A stretch of DNA of 64,000 bases from the NCBI RefSeq assembly GCF_028389875.1, contig NC_084665.1, positions 119,740,602-119,804,601 on the forward strand, written 5' to 3'. Made by a program: the position numbers and the translations under genes. The notes under the pieces are model-generated. The model was not told the DNA's origin. It ran no database searches and saw only the letters and a program-made list of their open reading frames with translations. This document shows positions 51,567 to 64,000 of this stretch, piece by piece; the stretch's first letter is position 1; every line of letters starts with the position of its first letter. The stretch is from Rhea pennata. Lineage: Eukaryota > Chordata > Aves > Rheiformes > Rheidae.

Positions 51567-54500
51567 GAAGGAAAAGAAAAAAGAAAGCAGGCACTGAAAG
51601 CACAACATCCTGGCTTTCTATCATGAGAGAGACAGAGGTATTTGTTCCCAGTCTGAGGTTGAGTGCCTTCTGCAGCATCTTTGCCTGTAGTGGCTGATGT
51701 ACTCAAGTAGTTCTAATATTTTTATTTGTATGTTTTGTGGAAGTTTTTCATCCTGGGAGATGCAAAGCCACCCTGGCAGTCTTAAGGGACACTGTGCTCC
51801 TGATTCTGCATTGTGCAGATCAATGCAGCGCAGCTGCCCTTGCCATGACGTGCAAGATGAGGGTCTGCTTCCCGTCCTCGCTGCTCTGCCTCCCTTTGCA
51901 GGATGCAGTCTTGCGTTCATCCATGGCAAAATCCTCCCTGTCTTACACCTACGTAGCCACATTGATTTGAACATGCCTGGTCAGTCATAAATGGTAATGA
52001 AATTGCATCCAATGATACCGCATAGCTGGACTCATGGATTGTATTTTGCACGTACTTGTAAAGGAAAGAGAAAAAAAATAGATGGTATCTTTTAAAAATG
52101 AAAAACAGACTTGAAAAAAAATTGGTCTAGAGATTTTTTTTAAGTGTGGTTCTACTGACAAAACTTATAAAAACATTCCAAAGTAATGTAGTGTGATGAC
52201 CCTTGTTCATAATCACAGAAAATCTCTCCAGCTTTTTGATTTTTTAATAAGCCTATCATTAATCTTCAATGAAAATAATATAGATTTTATGAAGAAAGAT
52301 CACCAAAGTTCTTGGAAAACTTACAAGACATTTAACAGCTGAACAGTGTATCTCACAAATGGACTTTAAAGGTGCTCATTCAATCTGAACCCTTTATTTG
52401 ATCTGGTTTTATAGTTAGCAATTGCTTTGGTCTGAAATCTCACCCATCCTTTCCAACTAATAACCAACAGAATTCTGAAATATAGCATTCACTGGAGGCG
52501 CAACATGACAGCTCCTAAACCAATTTGTATCACTCTTCTAGTAAATCCAGCCTCAAAAGTCTTTGTTCAAAGACATCCAATTTTACCAAAACTATATATG
52601 TGTATTATGAACTAAATAAACTACAGCATTAGCATTATTTATGTTTATATAATAAATATATACCTGAAACTACAGATTTTATAACACTTTTATTTATTAA
52701 AAAAAATTAAGCATTACTCAAATGTTTTCTCCAATAACTTTAATCTGGATTTCCTTTCTGATAAAACTCTGGTTGTTTGCAGATCCACTCGTCAGTTTTA
52801 TGAGGATATCTTTGAGACATCACAATTATAAAACAAACTGGAAGGAAAAGCAGCTGTACTTACAAACAAACATCACAGGCACAATTAATCTGTTTAAAGG
52901 GTTTATGAGGGGAAGCATAAAATATCAAATAAAGGCTAATGGGAAATATTTAAAAAATGTTGAAGCTGGTAACAATCCACAGAGCAGAGCAGCCGGTGCA
53001 CGCTCAGGAAACAGAACGTAGCTAGTAACTCATTTGGTTGTAAGCCACCAGCTCTCTGCCTCCCAACCCGAACTGTGGGACTGTTTCTTGTTTCTCAAAC
53101 AGATACAGTTCTAGATATATACTCTATTTACTTTGTAGATTACGATTAGAAAGGATATTCCTTTTTTTTAAAAAAAAAGTGAAGATGGTAATAAAATAAA
53201 AGAGGCCAGTTTTGGTTTCTGGTATTCAACTTAAACCTAGGACGATCCTACTCTTGTGGTTAAAATTTATGTTCCTTCTTGGGTAAGATAAAAATATATA
53301 CATATACATGCTCTCACTTGTTTTCTCTTGCTTTCTCTCTCTCACACACACATACTCTTATCAACAAGGATACTGGAAACAGGCATTGAATCAGGCAGGT
53401 GTATGAGTATTGTGGATACTTATTAAAAATCACTGTATATCCTTCTCTTCATGAAAAGGAGAAAGATTCTTCTGTACCTGACAAGAAATATTACCTTCAG
53501 CTCCAAAACCCCATTTTAGAATCTAAATGAGTAGGATAATGCATTTGTGATTTCCTTAGATTAACCTTAACAGCAAATTTCAGCATATACCGAAGTTCAA
53601 TAGTTTGGTATACACACATATCTCCAGATTTAATACATAAGAGCATGTATCTCCTAATATCACATATAAAACATCTTTATCTTTTCCTATCTCTTTGCCC
53701 ATGTTCTGAAACAAGCACCAACGAGACTCTGGAGGTGTGAGGCTGCTGGTTATTCTATTGGTACCATCACTTAGTATTTTTAAAATCACTCTTCTAATAT
53801 GATAGACTGTGTGTTAGCAGATACATGTTGGAACAGGGTGGCATTCATATCAAATAAATTCCCACTTGCCCAAGGGAAGGCTTTTGTTCAAGAAACAGCA
53901 TAGTCAGGAGTATTCTTCAAGGAAACATTTCTTGCTTCCTATCACTTTGGCTGTGAGTAGGTTTATTATCAAGAGGTTTTATCAACTGAGGACACTTCCT
54001 GCAAGTTGGTAGAGCATCAGCTGCTGTCTTCCAGGAGGCCCTGCATTAGGTCTTTATTGCTGTAGCTATATAAGCATAGACGGTTTTGTCCCAGGGACAG
54101 TTCCAATTTAAACATTGGTTTCAAAGGGTGGTTTAATTAGCAGTTTTGAAGAAACCTGTCTGTGCTTGATTCTGATCTCACTTAAATCAATGCAGTTGTG
54201 CAAATGCCATATGAGATCCTGTCTTCTTGTAAAGTAGTTCCTTGTTGCTTATTTTGAAAAAAAAAAGTAAAAAGAAAATTAGCAGAGAAAACAAATCAAC
54301 TTAAAAAAAAATAAAAATCCATGCAAAAGAGCAACAGTCCAATGATTTTTCCAAGAAGATGAAGGCATAGTGCCTTTGGATTTCAGCCTGTTCGTGCATA
54401 CGAGGAATGTTAGTATCATGGGATAACCACACTCCTTGTCATGTATTACGCTTTATATGGGCTCAGAACTGTCATCACAACCCACATAAACATATTTTAT

Positions 54501-55308
54501 TTTCTTCACCTGCTCATGTGGTGCACACCTGGGGCTTGCTGGCAGCGTACTTGGCTTCAGCAAGCAAAGGAGAGACACTGCCAGGTTGGAAAGTTAGCCT
54601 TATTCCTTTCACAAAAGTTAAGTTGAGTCAATCCCTCACCGCTTTTATGGAGTGGTTAAGGACAGGGCTGAAAAACTTTAACTTCCTCTGAAAATTCAAA
54701 AATGTGGGGAAAAGTAAACTTTTAGAGACTCAACCAGAACTATTAGCGCTTTTGCCTAGACCTTTAGAGCAGAAGTCTCCTTCCGTAGGCTATCGGCTCC
54801 CAAGTTTACCCCGATGACTCCTGAGATTTCTGTCTGTGCAACATGAGCAGCATCAGCCCAAGTGCTCTTGCCAGATGTGGCGATGAGCAGCCCTCAGAAG
54901 TTAGCTGGATGGCACAGCGCTCCTTTGTGGTTCTATTAACGTAATAGTTTGGACTGAGACCTTGGTGCTGGTTGGTGCTTCCTGGAGTAAAGGAAGTGTC
55001 AGCTGTGTATTGCTTAGAGCTGGCTGAAATGTTTATGGAGGAACTGAAATTTCCATTGATTTGTGTTCATGGGCATTACATGAAAACACACTGCTTCCCG
55101 CTATTTTTTTTTTTTTTTTGCATTAGTAAACATTTTCTCAAAATTCTTTCCAATCTCTGGCTGTCAGGCTCCTAGCGCTGAAAGCGGCAGGAGAATGGAA
55201 ACAGTGAGAGGGGAAGCTCTTGCAGGAATTTGTTCAATGAGCAAAGGACTGAAACTTCCGTACTGAGACATGCTCTGGACCATGAAGAAATACTGTCCCT
55301 ACAGACAG

Positions 55309-55341
55309 ACACACAAACACACACAACGTGTGTGTGTGTGC
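55309..55341. repeat. (AC)n/(GT)n inverted microsatellite
   Basis: An AC run with one AAC interruption meets a GT run at AACGTG, so the two halves are self-complementary and could form a hairpin. CACGC follows. Confidence 0.85.
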
Positions 55342-56906
55342 ACGCCGCTGCGTGCATGTGGCAGTTTGGGCACTAAAAGCTTATTCCTGCTCTGGAGGAA
55401 TCTGTGTTAGCTCTGCTTGTGTTAAAAAACACAACTTTCTATTCTTTCTGTGATCTCCCAAGCCATCTGGAATAGAGGGGAGCAGAAACCTGCTTCTGCC
55501 AGTCCCTGCCTGCTCCTCGCTCGGTTCATTGAGAGCCAGAGAGCAACCGATGGTGGAGAGATCTGCCTTTCCTTTGCCATAGTAGGATTTGCTTTCTCAG
55601 GAGAAAAGAGAATTTCTTAGACTCCTTTATTTCTGCAGGTGCAAAACACTGCGGTCACAACCGAGTTTGAAATAAGGAGAATTCTTCCTCTTTCCCTTTC
55701 AAAGCAAGATTATAAGGGCTGTGTTATCTTTGAAGCTGGAAAGGGAGATCTCTGGCTAAATGTTGTTCTCATTTATATGCGTGCAATTCTTCTGGGTGTT
55801 ATCAAGTGAGATTTTTTTCTTATTGTACAAATAAGAAGAAGTATACAATGTGATGGAGGAAGCGTGAAGCATTAGCTTTTCATCTCCAGCTCTTCATCTC
55901 AGGCTTGCTTTTACTTGCATGTGAAATCTGTGTTGTTGTCGGTTTGTCTTGAGAAGACAATTCATACTTAGAGTTAAGACTGAGTTTCATTATTGGCAGG
56001 AATGAGCAAATTGAGCACACTTGGATTTGATTTATGGGTGTGAACTTTGAAAGTGAAACTGTGCAATGGCAGTTATAATGTAAATCAGAGCACCAGAAAC
56101 ACTAGCTTGGAAGGATATACCTATCTTTGTCTTTCTGTTTCCTCTATGTACCCCAGTTATCCAGAAAATGAATGCCTGTAAGTATTTTTAATCAAACTAA
56201 TCAATCTACAGCTCTACAAGTGACCAGAGTATTTTCAGGTGCAGTTCTTTAGCATTCAGATTTCAGTAATCCCTACAAGGCTGACTTGGACAAAAGTCTT
56301 CCCACACACAGTGTGTGGCATTCTGCTGCAAAAAAACAAGGGTGTTTCCAGTTAAAATTTGGCCTTCACAGATAGTCCATCCTTTGGCAGAAGATTTTAT
56401 ATTATGTCATGAAGAAGTCCAATAATCCTATAAATGCATATCCTTGAGGTATGGAGCCTTTTTTAAAAACAGGAATATTTACCATGTTATCAGCATTTAA
56501 CCAGCTGGTCAGAAAATGAGAAGACAGGCTGTGAGAGAGTATGCAAATACATCTATGCATATGTATATGCATAAGAGTTTATTAAAACAAGCAGCAGAAC
56601 GATTTAACTCTCTTGGGCCAATTCCACTATGCTTTAAAAGCAATGTTTATTACAAAGCATGGAGTTCAAGCTGTGGAATTCATCTCTTTGCTTCCTGCCT
56701 CTTTCCACACACACACTGACACACACTAAATTCAGTGCCTTCAGACAGGAGAGATTGCAATGGTGGGGGGATTGACTGGACCTGTTTTAGGGATAGAAGC
56801 TCTTTGAATAATTTAGGATCTGACTGAGGATTTGGATTTTAAAGTTCATGGGTGTTCGGATCCCTGCTTTTGATTTTAGCCCATTCCTATTTAATAACAT
56901 TTTTGC

Positions 56907-56980
56907 TACTGGCCACTGTCAGAGAAAGGACGCTGGACTAGATGGACCTTTGATCTGACCCAGTACAGCTGTTCTTGTGG
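56907..56980 (+). repeat. Ancient CR1/L3-like 3' tail
   Basis: GCTACTGGCCACTGTCAGAG, then GACGCTGGACTAGATGGACC, TTTGATCTGACCCAGTACAG and CTGTTCTTGTGG closely follow the common amniote tail (CTGGGCTAGATGGACCTTTG, TCTGACCCAGTATGG, GTTCTTATG). Similarity is clearer than in the 8,206 copy. The body of the element upstream is not recognisable. Confidence 0.7.
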
Positions 56981-58114
56981 CAAGTGGTGCATTGCGCAGG
57001 AAGCAGATGACTCAACTTCACAGATTGATGGTTAGTTCCAGACTGGAGCAAGAGATGCTCTCCTTTTCCCCCCATAAAGCTGAAGATGTTTTGGACTTGG
57101 GCCGCCACATAGATGTCTTTCTTTCCTTCAAGGACACTCCAACTAGCTGTTCTCTGATGGAAGATAAGGACTGTTAATAATACACTCTTTGCCTCACTGA
57201 AACACGTTTTTCTGCTTGGTCCAATAAAATACTGATTTGTAGATCCTTGGAACATTCTATCTGCTTTATTTATTGATTTGTTTATTTACTTTTCCTGGCA
57301 GAAGGACCTCAGTTGCTTATTTGTGAGACATCCATTTTGATTTTTATTTTGAGGTCTGCCTGACTTACATTCATTAAACTCTGTTACTAAGTGTTTCCTA
57401 AAGAAGGTAGGCAAGGAGATTCTTAGGATGTTCCCATGGATTCTTTGGCTAAGTCTACCTTAGCAAACTAAACAGATGCAGGGCATCAGCCCAAGCACAG
57501 ACATGTGATCATCCATATCGTTAAATTCTTAGCACGATCCCGGGTATATATTTAATTCAGAGCAGCTAGCATTTTCCCAGACAATGCCTGGGTGCAGTCT
57601 GAGGTTTCTGTGGGCCAGGAAACATTCTCAGTTAGAAGCTTGATGAGGCCACCAGAAGGGGGTGAGGTTTAAATATTTAGCTGTAAGGATACGTGCCGAG
57701 ATGTGCTATGACAGTTGACCTCAGGATCAAGAGTGTTTCTCCCTTACAGTTCTAATCTTGTTATTGTCCTTTTTTTTCCCTGCTATGCTAAGGGATGGAC
57801 TTTCTGTTTTATTAGGTGAGAGACTTCTAGACCATCTAATAACAACAATCTGGCTATTCTTCTTACTGGCCATCTTAAATAATACTTTTTTTTTCAAATA
57901 CATCTCATGTAACTTTCTAAATGAATACTTTTCTTCTATTGTTTATACCCTTCACATATTCTTACTCTGTTATTTTCATTCTTCACCTTGTTTTGGTAGT
58001 TAGTACTTTTCCAAATGTCTGTTTCTGATAATTTCTTTGTTCTTCCCTGAACAGTCCAGTTAAAAAGCAAAGAACTGCATATCTTTTAGCTTGGAGATCA
58101 TTCCCCTACGTTTG
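56981..58114. other. Unique DNA
   Basis: Nothing is supported. Confidence 0.5.
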
Positions 58115-58497
58115 ACTTTCATGGGACTACTCCTGGAGCACTGTGTCCAGTTCTGGTTTCATCGGTACAAGAAAGACATCGACATACTGGAACAAGTCCA
58201 GTGAAGGGGATGTCAGTATCTTGCTGCTATCTACAACTACCTAATGGGATGGTAAAGAGAAGACAAGGCCAGACTTCTTCCAGTTGAGAGCCAAAGGAAA
58301 TCCTGGCTACACACTAAGAAACAGTTTTTCACCATAAAGGTGAGTCTGTGGTATCTCCATCCTTGGAGATATTCAAAGTTTGACTGTACAAAGCACTGAA
58401 CAACCTGATACAGGTTGAGCCTGGTTTGAGCATGAGGTTGGACTAGAGACCTGCAGAGGCTTCCTCCTATCTAAATTATTCCGTGATTCTATTTCTG
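58115..58497 (+). mobile_element. CR1 LINE 3' end, diverged
   Basis: Sense-strand CR1. TACTCCTGGAGCACTGTGTC and CAGTTCTGG, ACAAGAAAGACATCGACATA and ACTGGAACAAGTCCAG match the LEYCVQFWxxxYKKDIxxLExVQ stretch. CTCCATCCTTGGAGATATTC matches the PSLEIFK segment, and GAGGTTGGACTAGAGACCTG then CCGTGATTCTA matches the 3' UTR end. Internal deletions remove part of the ORF2 C-terminus. It is a dead, 5'-truncated copy. Confidence 0.9.
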
Positions 58498-60599
58498 TAA
58501 CTAAGGGATAAATCTAATGGAAACTTATCCTGTTCTCCCTCAAAGTCTTTGAGGTTTCTAAGCTGAAAAAGGCATACAATTCATTTTCTTGCTTGGACTT
58601 TTTTCCTCCTTTATTTATACTAGATATATGTGTATAATTCCTTTTGTACAAAATACTCAGAATTCATACCAAGAAAAGACAGTTTGCATGAGTTTTAATT
58701 TGTGTGCTCAGTGTGGAAAAGTACCAATTCCAAGGAGTTTACTGTTCATTTCTAAAAGACTTTAGACATGACTACTAATATTTAACGCCTCATGATTCAG
58801 TGTTTAATTTTTTTAATAAAAATTAGGGATTGTTGTTGTGTCCTCATTTGTTTGTAACTCAACTGAAGTTCACAAAAGCAGCAAATACCTCAAAATGCCT
58901 TCAAAATAGGTTACCAGTTTTTCAAATGAGAAATACAAAACCAGACCCTTTCAAAATTTGAGACTATTTCTGCAAATCTGATGAGCAGAAGTATTTGAAA
59001 TCTAGGGATCAGAATAAGGACAGAATACTGTGATAATATTTTTTTTAATTGAGTAAAATTAGTACTGATAAAATTGTACTAGTCGTTTAGACTGCTGGAT
59101 GAACAAAATCTTTCCAATTCAGATAAGAGATAGATATTCAAGTTACAAAATTAACCTTAGAAAGACTGTGATGAAGTATAGAATGGAAGTGATTTATAAT
59201 GTTAGTCCACTGAGCCTGACTGGTGTGAACTAGATGTTCCCTGAAAATTGAGCACAGTCATTCTTATTTGACTACTTTATGGAGTTAATAAAATGAAAGA
59301 ACTGTGTCTTCTTTCCAACCAGCTGACATCCTGAGTGTATGTTAGGTCTGAGAAAGGGGATTATGACTAGTAGTATTTCTCAGAAGAAAGATAGAGGAGA
59401 GATTTAGAATTTCAGTTGGCTTTCAGAGTTGAAAAAAATACTATATGAAGTATAATACTACTTCAGGCTATACTTCTGCACATATTCCGTCTTTTCTCAA
59501 TGCCTCTGCATTCCTCCCGTTTTCCCATGTAAATATAAAAACAGGAGGAAGAAAGGAATGAATTTATTGTTTTTAATTTGAATATTCATAGCTATTGAAT
59601 GGCAGCTCCATTCTAAATGTTCTCTAACAATCGGATGTAATGTTTGTTTGTGTTTGCTTAGCTCTGTGTGTGTGTGTTTATGTACATGTATTGAGTGACA
59701 GGGAGGCCTCCAAGGAAAACACAATAGACTTTAATCCAACAAAATCAGAAGGAGAGCACTTACTTTGAAAAGGATTGGTCTGACATTATGAAAATACTAG
59801 AATGTAAATACAAACAATTTTCATGCTGAAATCCTGATCCCTGTCAAAAGTATTGTTCAATTCCCAAACTGTTCTCCTGAGCAATCTTGAGTAATTTATA
59901 GTCTCCCTGAGAACAGCCACATCTCCTTTGAATGATACACGTTTGTTTGAAATACTAATTTAGTTGCAGGAAAGGAATTATGTTTATGAACCTTTTCCAC
60001 TGATGGATTTTCTGTGGTTTTCCAAAAGGGCAATTTTCCCCACATTTGTGCTTCAGGGGGATGGAAGGTTTTTTCAATACCTACTACAATAGCTCTGAAA
60101 TGAGAAGTCAGAAGATCATCTCCTTGCCAGCTATTCTACTTGTTACCATTTTACAACAGCCTCTAAAAACAATCCACTGTTTGCTTCGTAGAAGGATTCT
60201 TTGTTTTCTGGAAAATTAATTAAGGAAGGAAACATGATTTTTTTTGATGAAACTATGCATTTGTAATGGAGTAATACATGTCAAACCTTGCTAAATGAAA
60301 GTCATTGTTATTATGTAGGTGATTTCAATTGTTATGAAAGGTTATAGCTGCAGTCATGAAGAACTAGTGTTATTTACCTGAAGTGGGATACTTATTTGAA
60401 GGATATAAGCAATGGAAGAAAATACTTGTTCAGGAAATTATGTTGAATGTATTTGAAAAAGGTAGTATTCAGGATGGCCATTTGGAAGAACAATCAGATT
60501 GTTGTGATTAGAGGGTCTAGAAGTCTACCATTTAATGAGATGGAAGGTCTATCCCTTAGCACAGCAAAATGATAACAAGAAGAATAAGATAATAAAGTG
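58498..60599. other. Unique AT-rich DNA
   Basis: Nothing is supported. Confidence 0.5.
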
Positions 60600-61132
60600 A
60601 GAAGATCAACAGCATCCTGGGCTGTGTTAGAAAGAGCTGAGTCTAGGAGGTGATCCTTCCTCTCTGCTTAGCACTGATGAGGTCACATCTGGAGTGCTGG
60701 GTCCAGTGCTGGGCTACCCAGTGCGAGAGAGACATTGAAATATGGAGAGAATAAAGCAAAAATGATTCAGGCTTGGAAGACCTCACATATGAGGAGAAGC
60801 TAAGAAAGTTGAGATGGTTCAGCCTGGAGAAAAGAAGCCTCAGGAATAGCTTATCAGTGTGTATAAATATCTGATGTGAGAGAGTTAAGAGTGTGGAGTC
60901 AGATTCAGTGTACAAGAGACAATGGATATAAATTGAAATGTAAGCAGTTTCACTTAAATATAAGAAAAGCTTTTTTACTGCGAGGGCAGTCAAACATTGG
61001 AACAGGTTGCCCAGAGGAGATATTCAAAACCTAGTGGGATATGACCCTCAGCAACCTGCCCTAGTTGACTCTGCTGTGAGCAGTGGCATTGATCTCCAGA
61101 GATCCCTTCCAACCTCAGACATCCTGTGATTC
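60600..61132 (+). mobile_element. CR1 LINE 3' end, older copy
   Basis: Sense strand from about AACAGCATCCTGGGCTGTGT through GAGGTGATCCTTCCTCTCTG, CACATCTGGAGTGCTGGGTC, GAGAAGCTAAGAAAGTTGAG, ACTGCGAGGGCAGTCAAACA, TTGGAACAGGTTGCCCAGAG and GATCCCTTCCAACCTCAGAC to CATCCTGTGATTC. This is the ORF2 C-terminal region (YEEKLRKLRWFSLEKRSLR and FFTARAVKHWNRLPR can be read) plus the 3' UTR, with several stops and shifts. The terminal octamer is present about once. Confidence 0.92.
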
Positions 61133-63796
61133 AAATTCCTCCAAGCTATGACCATTGCTGAACTCTAAGACTAGCAGTAGTAAAAACAAACAAAAAAACA
61201 AGCCTCTTCCCCCAAGGTAAGACTGTTATCAGAAATACATTACCTTCATAATAGCTCAGATTGTTTTTATTCATCTCTTGTCCTCTGCCTCATCTCACTT
61301 TTCTCTGCTACTTCTACTTAATCTTTAGGGGAGTAATGATGACCTTCAGTAATGCTTAAGTGATGCAGAGAGCCTGAATCCATGAATAAATAGCTCTTTT
61401 TTTTCTGTATCAATAAAGAAAGCATGTCCTCATCCTCTCTTGAAGGGCTAAAATGTAAGTTGGAGGATAGATTCATTGCTGCACTGACAAGAAGTGTACT
61501 TATATAGTGAGGTACATAAGTGATTTCTCATGTGAGGATGATTCTGGTAGTTTTTAATCTCTAAGGTCATAACCCATTAAAATAAAAGACTATGATGTTG
61601 ATGAATTTATCTACAACAGAATAGTGATTTGTGGTAGGATTTATCTTTCTAGTCTAGACTAAGTGAGCTACCTAGTTGCTTGTACGGTCAGTGAAGCTGT
61701 AAGAAATGACGAAGGTTGAGTTACCATAAACTTCACCTCATAGATGAGATGAATTGACCTCTGCAAATACTTAAGACTAGCTTAATCTAAAGATAAAATT
61801 TTATTTATTTATTTATTTTGCTGTTTAAAAGAAAAATAACTAATCTAGGCTTGTTGGTTTGTCTCTCTGTAGCCGATGAGAAGCAGTGGATGCCTCCAGA
61901 GGATGGTTCATATCACCTAACTTAGTTTAATTGTCTTTTCAAGATGTTTATCTTTTACTATTTGTTGTTTAGGATGCATGGAACTGTCTGGGAGCATGTG
62001 CCTGAGTCTAGACAGCATTAGACATCCCACTCTGCATGTCTAAACTATCTTTGTCTCAAATTGCCACATATTAACCAAAAATGTGGTCATAATTCAGATC
62101 TATGTTACATAACAGCATAACACCAGCAAAAAGTTAGTATGGTTGCAGTGAAAACCCCAAATATCGAACTGAAACCAACCAAACAGAGCACCCTGGTTAA
62201 CCTTTAACAGCGCTAATAATTTTTATTGGACTTCTGCATTCACTTCAGATGAGGATTTGGTCATAGTAGCTGGTGCAAAAGAAGCTATAGTTATACTAGA
62301 AAAATAAATTCTGCTGGTCAACATTCTTTGAATTTTGATCTTGATTGTCTTCACTCTCAAATTCCTCAAACATTTTCATCTTGGACAAAACAGGTATTTT
62401 AAACAATTTCCAAGCACTATTTGGGAGTTTGCATGGGTAGAAACCATTTCCATTAAGTAGGCTGGACTTGACACTTTGTTTTGGATGGTTAGACAGTATA
62501 GGAGTATGGATATGCCAGTTTTGCCAGGTTAGTTTTGTTGAGCAGTATCTACATGGCTTCCTTTGCTGATCTGGCTGACATCACGTTCTTCTCAGCTCTC
62601 TCTCAGCTGCCTACCAACCTCATTTCAATTCATTGGCCCTTACAGTGAAAGCAATGAATGGATAATTCCACAGCTCTTTTAAGGAATAAATTTCAGTTTA
62701 TAATCCCACATTATCTGTGTTCCTTTGTGACAAAGCAAAGCACAAGTACAAAGACATGAAGAAATTTCCCTATCAAAGGATCTAACAAAAGAAGGATCTT
62801 GTAGAGAAAATGTGGCTTAGCCACAATTTCACCATCTTTCTGAAGCGTTACAAAGCCCTTTGCATTTCAGACTCCATTCTACCATGGACAGGAGTGAGAA
62901 TCCTCCTGGCGGATTCTCAAAGAATAGTAAAATAACAATAAAAATATCTTCTAGAACAAACAAATCAGTCAAACCATAACTAACAAACCCAAAAGCACAG
63001 ACATAATTTTTTAGTTTTAAGAAATGTGAGCCATACAGTCCTTCATGTCCTCTAGACACTTTACCATTGTTATTTGTAATGTGGAAGATGCTTAAATCCT
63101 ATCTTGATTGGCAAACATGTAACACTGTAGGATGGATGAAATTCTATTGCCTGAAATCAACACAAAAGTTTCCAGTACATTCTTACAGTCTTGCATTTAT
63201 TAATTTAACCTCATTTTTTGAATGAATTTTATTTCATATTTCATTCCAGCTGTTCAAATAAAATACTTTGTACTATTAGTTTGAGCTGCTAGCTTCGATA
63301 CAGTGAGAGGATCTTCTTGGGAAATAAGATTTAAATTCAATTACTGTGGTCTGTGAATCGTATGTACATTCTGACACAGGACAGATTATTAAATTTAATT
63401 AATGGTAAGGTTTACTAGGACTGAGGCATTTTCCAGTCACTTATGGATCACTTCCTATTGAGAAAGTCACAGCCTAAGGACAGGCAGGTCACCATATTTT
63501 AGAATAGAGACAAGAATAACTACAATGCATTTGTGATTTTCATACCAATCTACTTGATTAAGTTCAAGCATCACTTAACGTTGAAGAGGGTGCAAGTACA
63601 GCACATAAGCACGTTGTGTTTTGTGCACATGAGTGAACTGTGTTTTGTATAGGATGTACACAGAAGTCCCAGAAACCTATAATTTGTGGCTGTTATGGTG
63701 AAAATGGCCGGTTATATGTCATTAGCTCTTCAGCTTGTTCCCAGATGCTCGTAAAAGTAAGCTAGGACACGAGCCAGCTTAACTGCTCCCCTGAAG
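61133..63796. other. Unique AT-rich DNA
   Basis: A short (TTTA)n run lies at 61,798-61,819. Nothing else is supported. Confidence 0.5.
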
Positions 63797-63860
63797 GTGT
63801 TGCTAAGTAATCAAGAGGAGGAGTGGAAACAGAAACTGCGTTCAGAGATCAGGGGCAGAA
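63797..63860 (+). other. Candidate exon at the right edge
   Basis: CTGCTCCCCTGAAG precedes a 64-nt stretch that ends in AGAA next to GTAAGACC. One frame reads SNQEEEWKQKLRSEIRGR, strongly charged and helix-like. The acceptor is weak and no neighbouring exon was identified, so this is tentative. Confidence 0.15.
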
Positions 63861-64000
63861 GTAAGACCAGACTGCCAGGTACCAGTGAGGGAGGAATTTC
63901 CAAAGATGCAAGAGAATACAGCGAGGCAGCCAGGATCAGATTTTATGAGAAAGGGAAAGCAAATAGCAAGAAATCATGTATAAGCTAATGGGAGGGCTGA

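Larger units (their letters stand above)
43974..56906. other. Unique AT-rich DNA with simple repeats
   Basis: Contains T13 at 48,893-48,905, T17 at 55,104-55,120, a CT/AC-rich stretch near 53,310-53,352, and a weak MIR-like phrase set at 50,365-50,470. A GC-richer stretch at 51,740-51,960 has open frames on both strands and no recognised protein. No gene is supported. Confidence 0.5.

Noticed and set aside
51437..51706. Lysine-rich or phenylalanine-rich frames
   Set aside because: They are translations of the A33 homopolymer.
54001..54060. TTGGTAGAGCATCAGCTG resembling a tRNA D arm and A box
   Set aside because: No B box or cloverleaf follows.
1..64000. CRISPR arrays, operons or bacterial-type genes
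   Set aside because: No regularly spaced repeats, no ribosome binding sites or dense long frames; the sequence is vertebrate nuclear DNA.

Overview
This window looks like gene-poor, AT-rich nuclear DNA from a bird, or less likely another archosaur. The diagnostic signals are CR1 LINE fragments of avian type, short fragments of older amniote repeats, long mononucleotide and dinucleotide runs, and two vertebrate cytoplasmic tRNA genes. There is no bacterial-style gene layout. Most open frames are short, and I recognise none as an intact host protein-coding gene, so the window is best read as intergenic or deep intronic sequence.

Positions 1-1,460 are a compact minus-strand block. Reading down the minus strand it holds a CR1 piece from near the ORF2 C-terminus, a complete tRNA-Trp(CCA), an old CR1 reverse-transcriptase fragment, a complete tRNA-Val(AAC), and a long CR1 reverse-transcriptase fragment that runs off the left edge. 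Both tRNAs abut CR1 sequence almost directly. Positions 1,460-28,200 are mostly unique AT-rich DNA with one CR1 3' end (4,390-4,598), a strong pyrimidine tract (2,310-2,467), simple repeats and a few very old repeat remnants. About 28,200-29,230 on the minus strand carries broken Ty3/Gypsy-like pol sequence: reverse transcriptase, the connection region and RNase H can each be recognised, with frameshifts, stops and a lost catalytic aspartate. This is unexpected in a bird.

Positions 31,000-57,000 are again mostly unique, with an (ATCAA)n run, an (AC)30 microsatellite, a small CpG-rich patch near 33.5-33.7 kb and scattered homopolymers. At the right end two sense-strand CR1 3' copies (58,115-58,497 and 60,600-61,132) and an ancient CR1/L3-like tail (56,907-56,980) appear. 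Four short segments have splice-site-flanked open frames and are reported only as candidate exons (13,636-13,698 +; 40,111-40,435 -; 43,941-43,973 +; 63,797-63,860 +). None matches a protein I can name.

The items most worth following are the tRNA block set inside CR1 sequence, the Gypsy pol fossil, the candidate signal-anchor exon on the minus strand at 40.1-40.4 kb, and the CpG-rich patch. I did not find a new multi-gene system.
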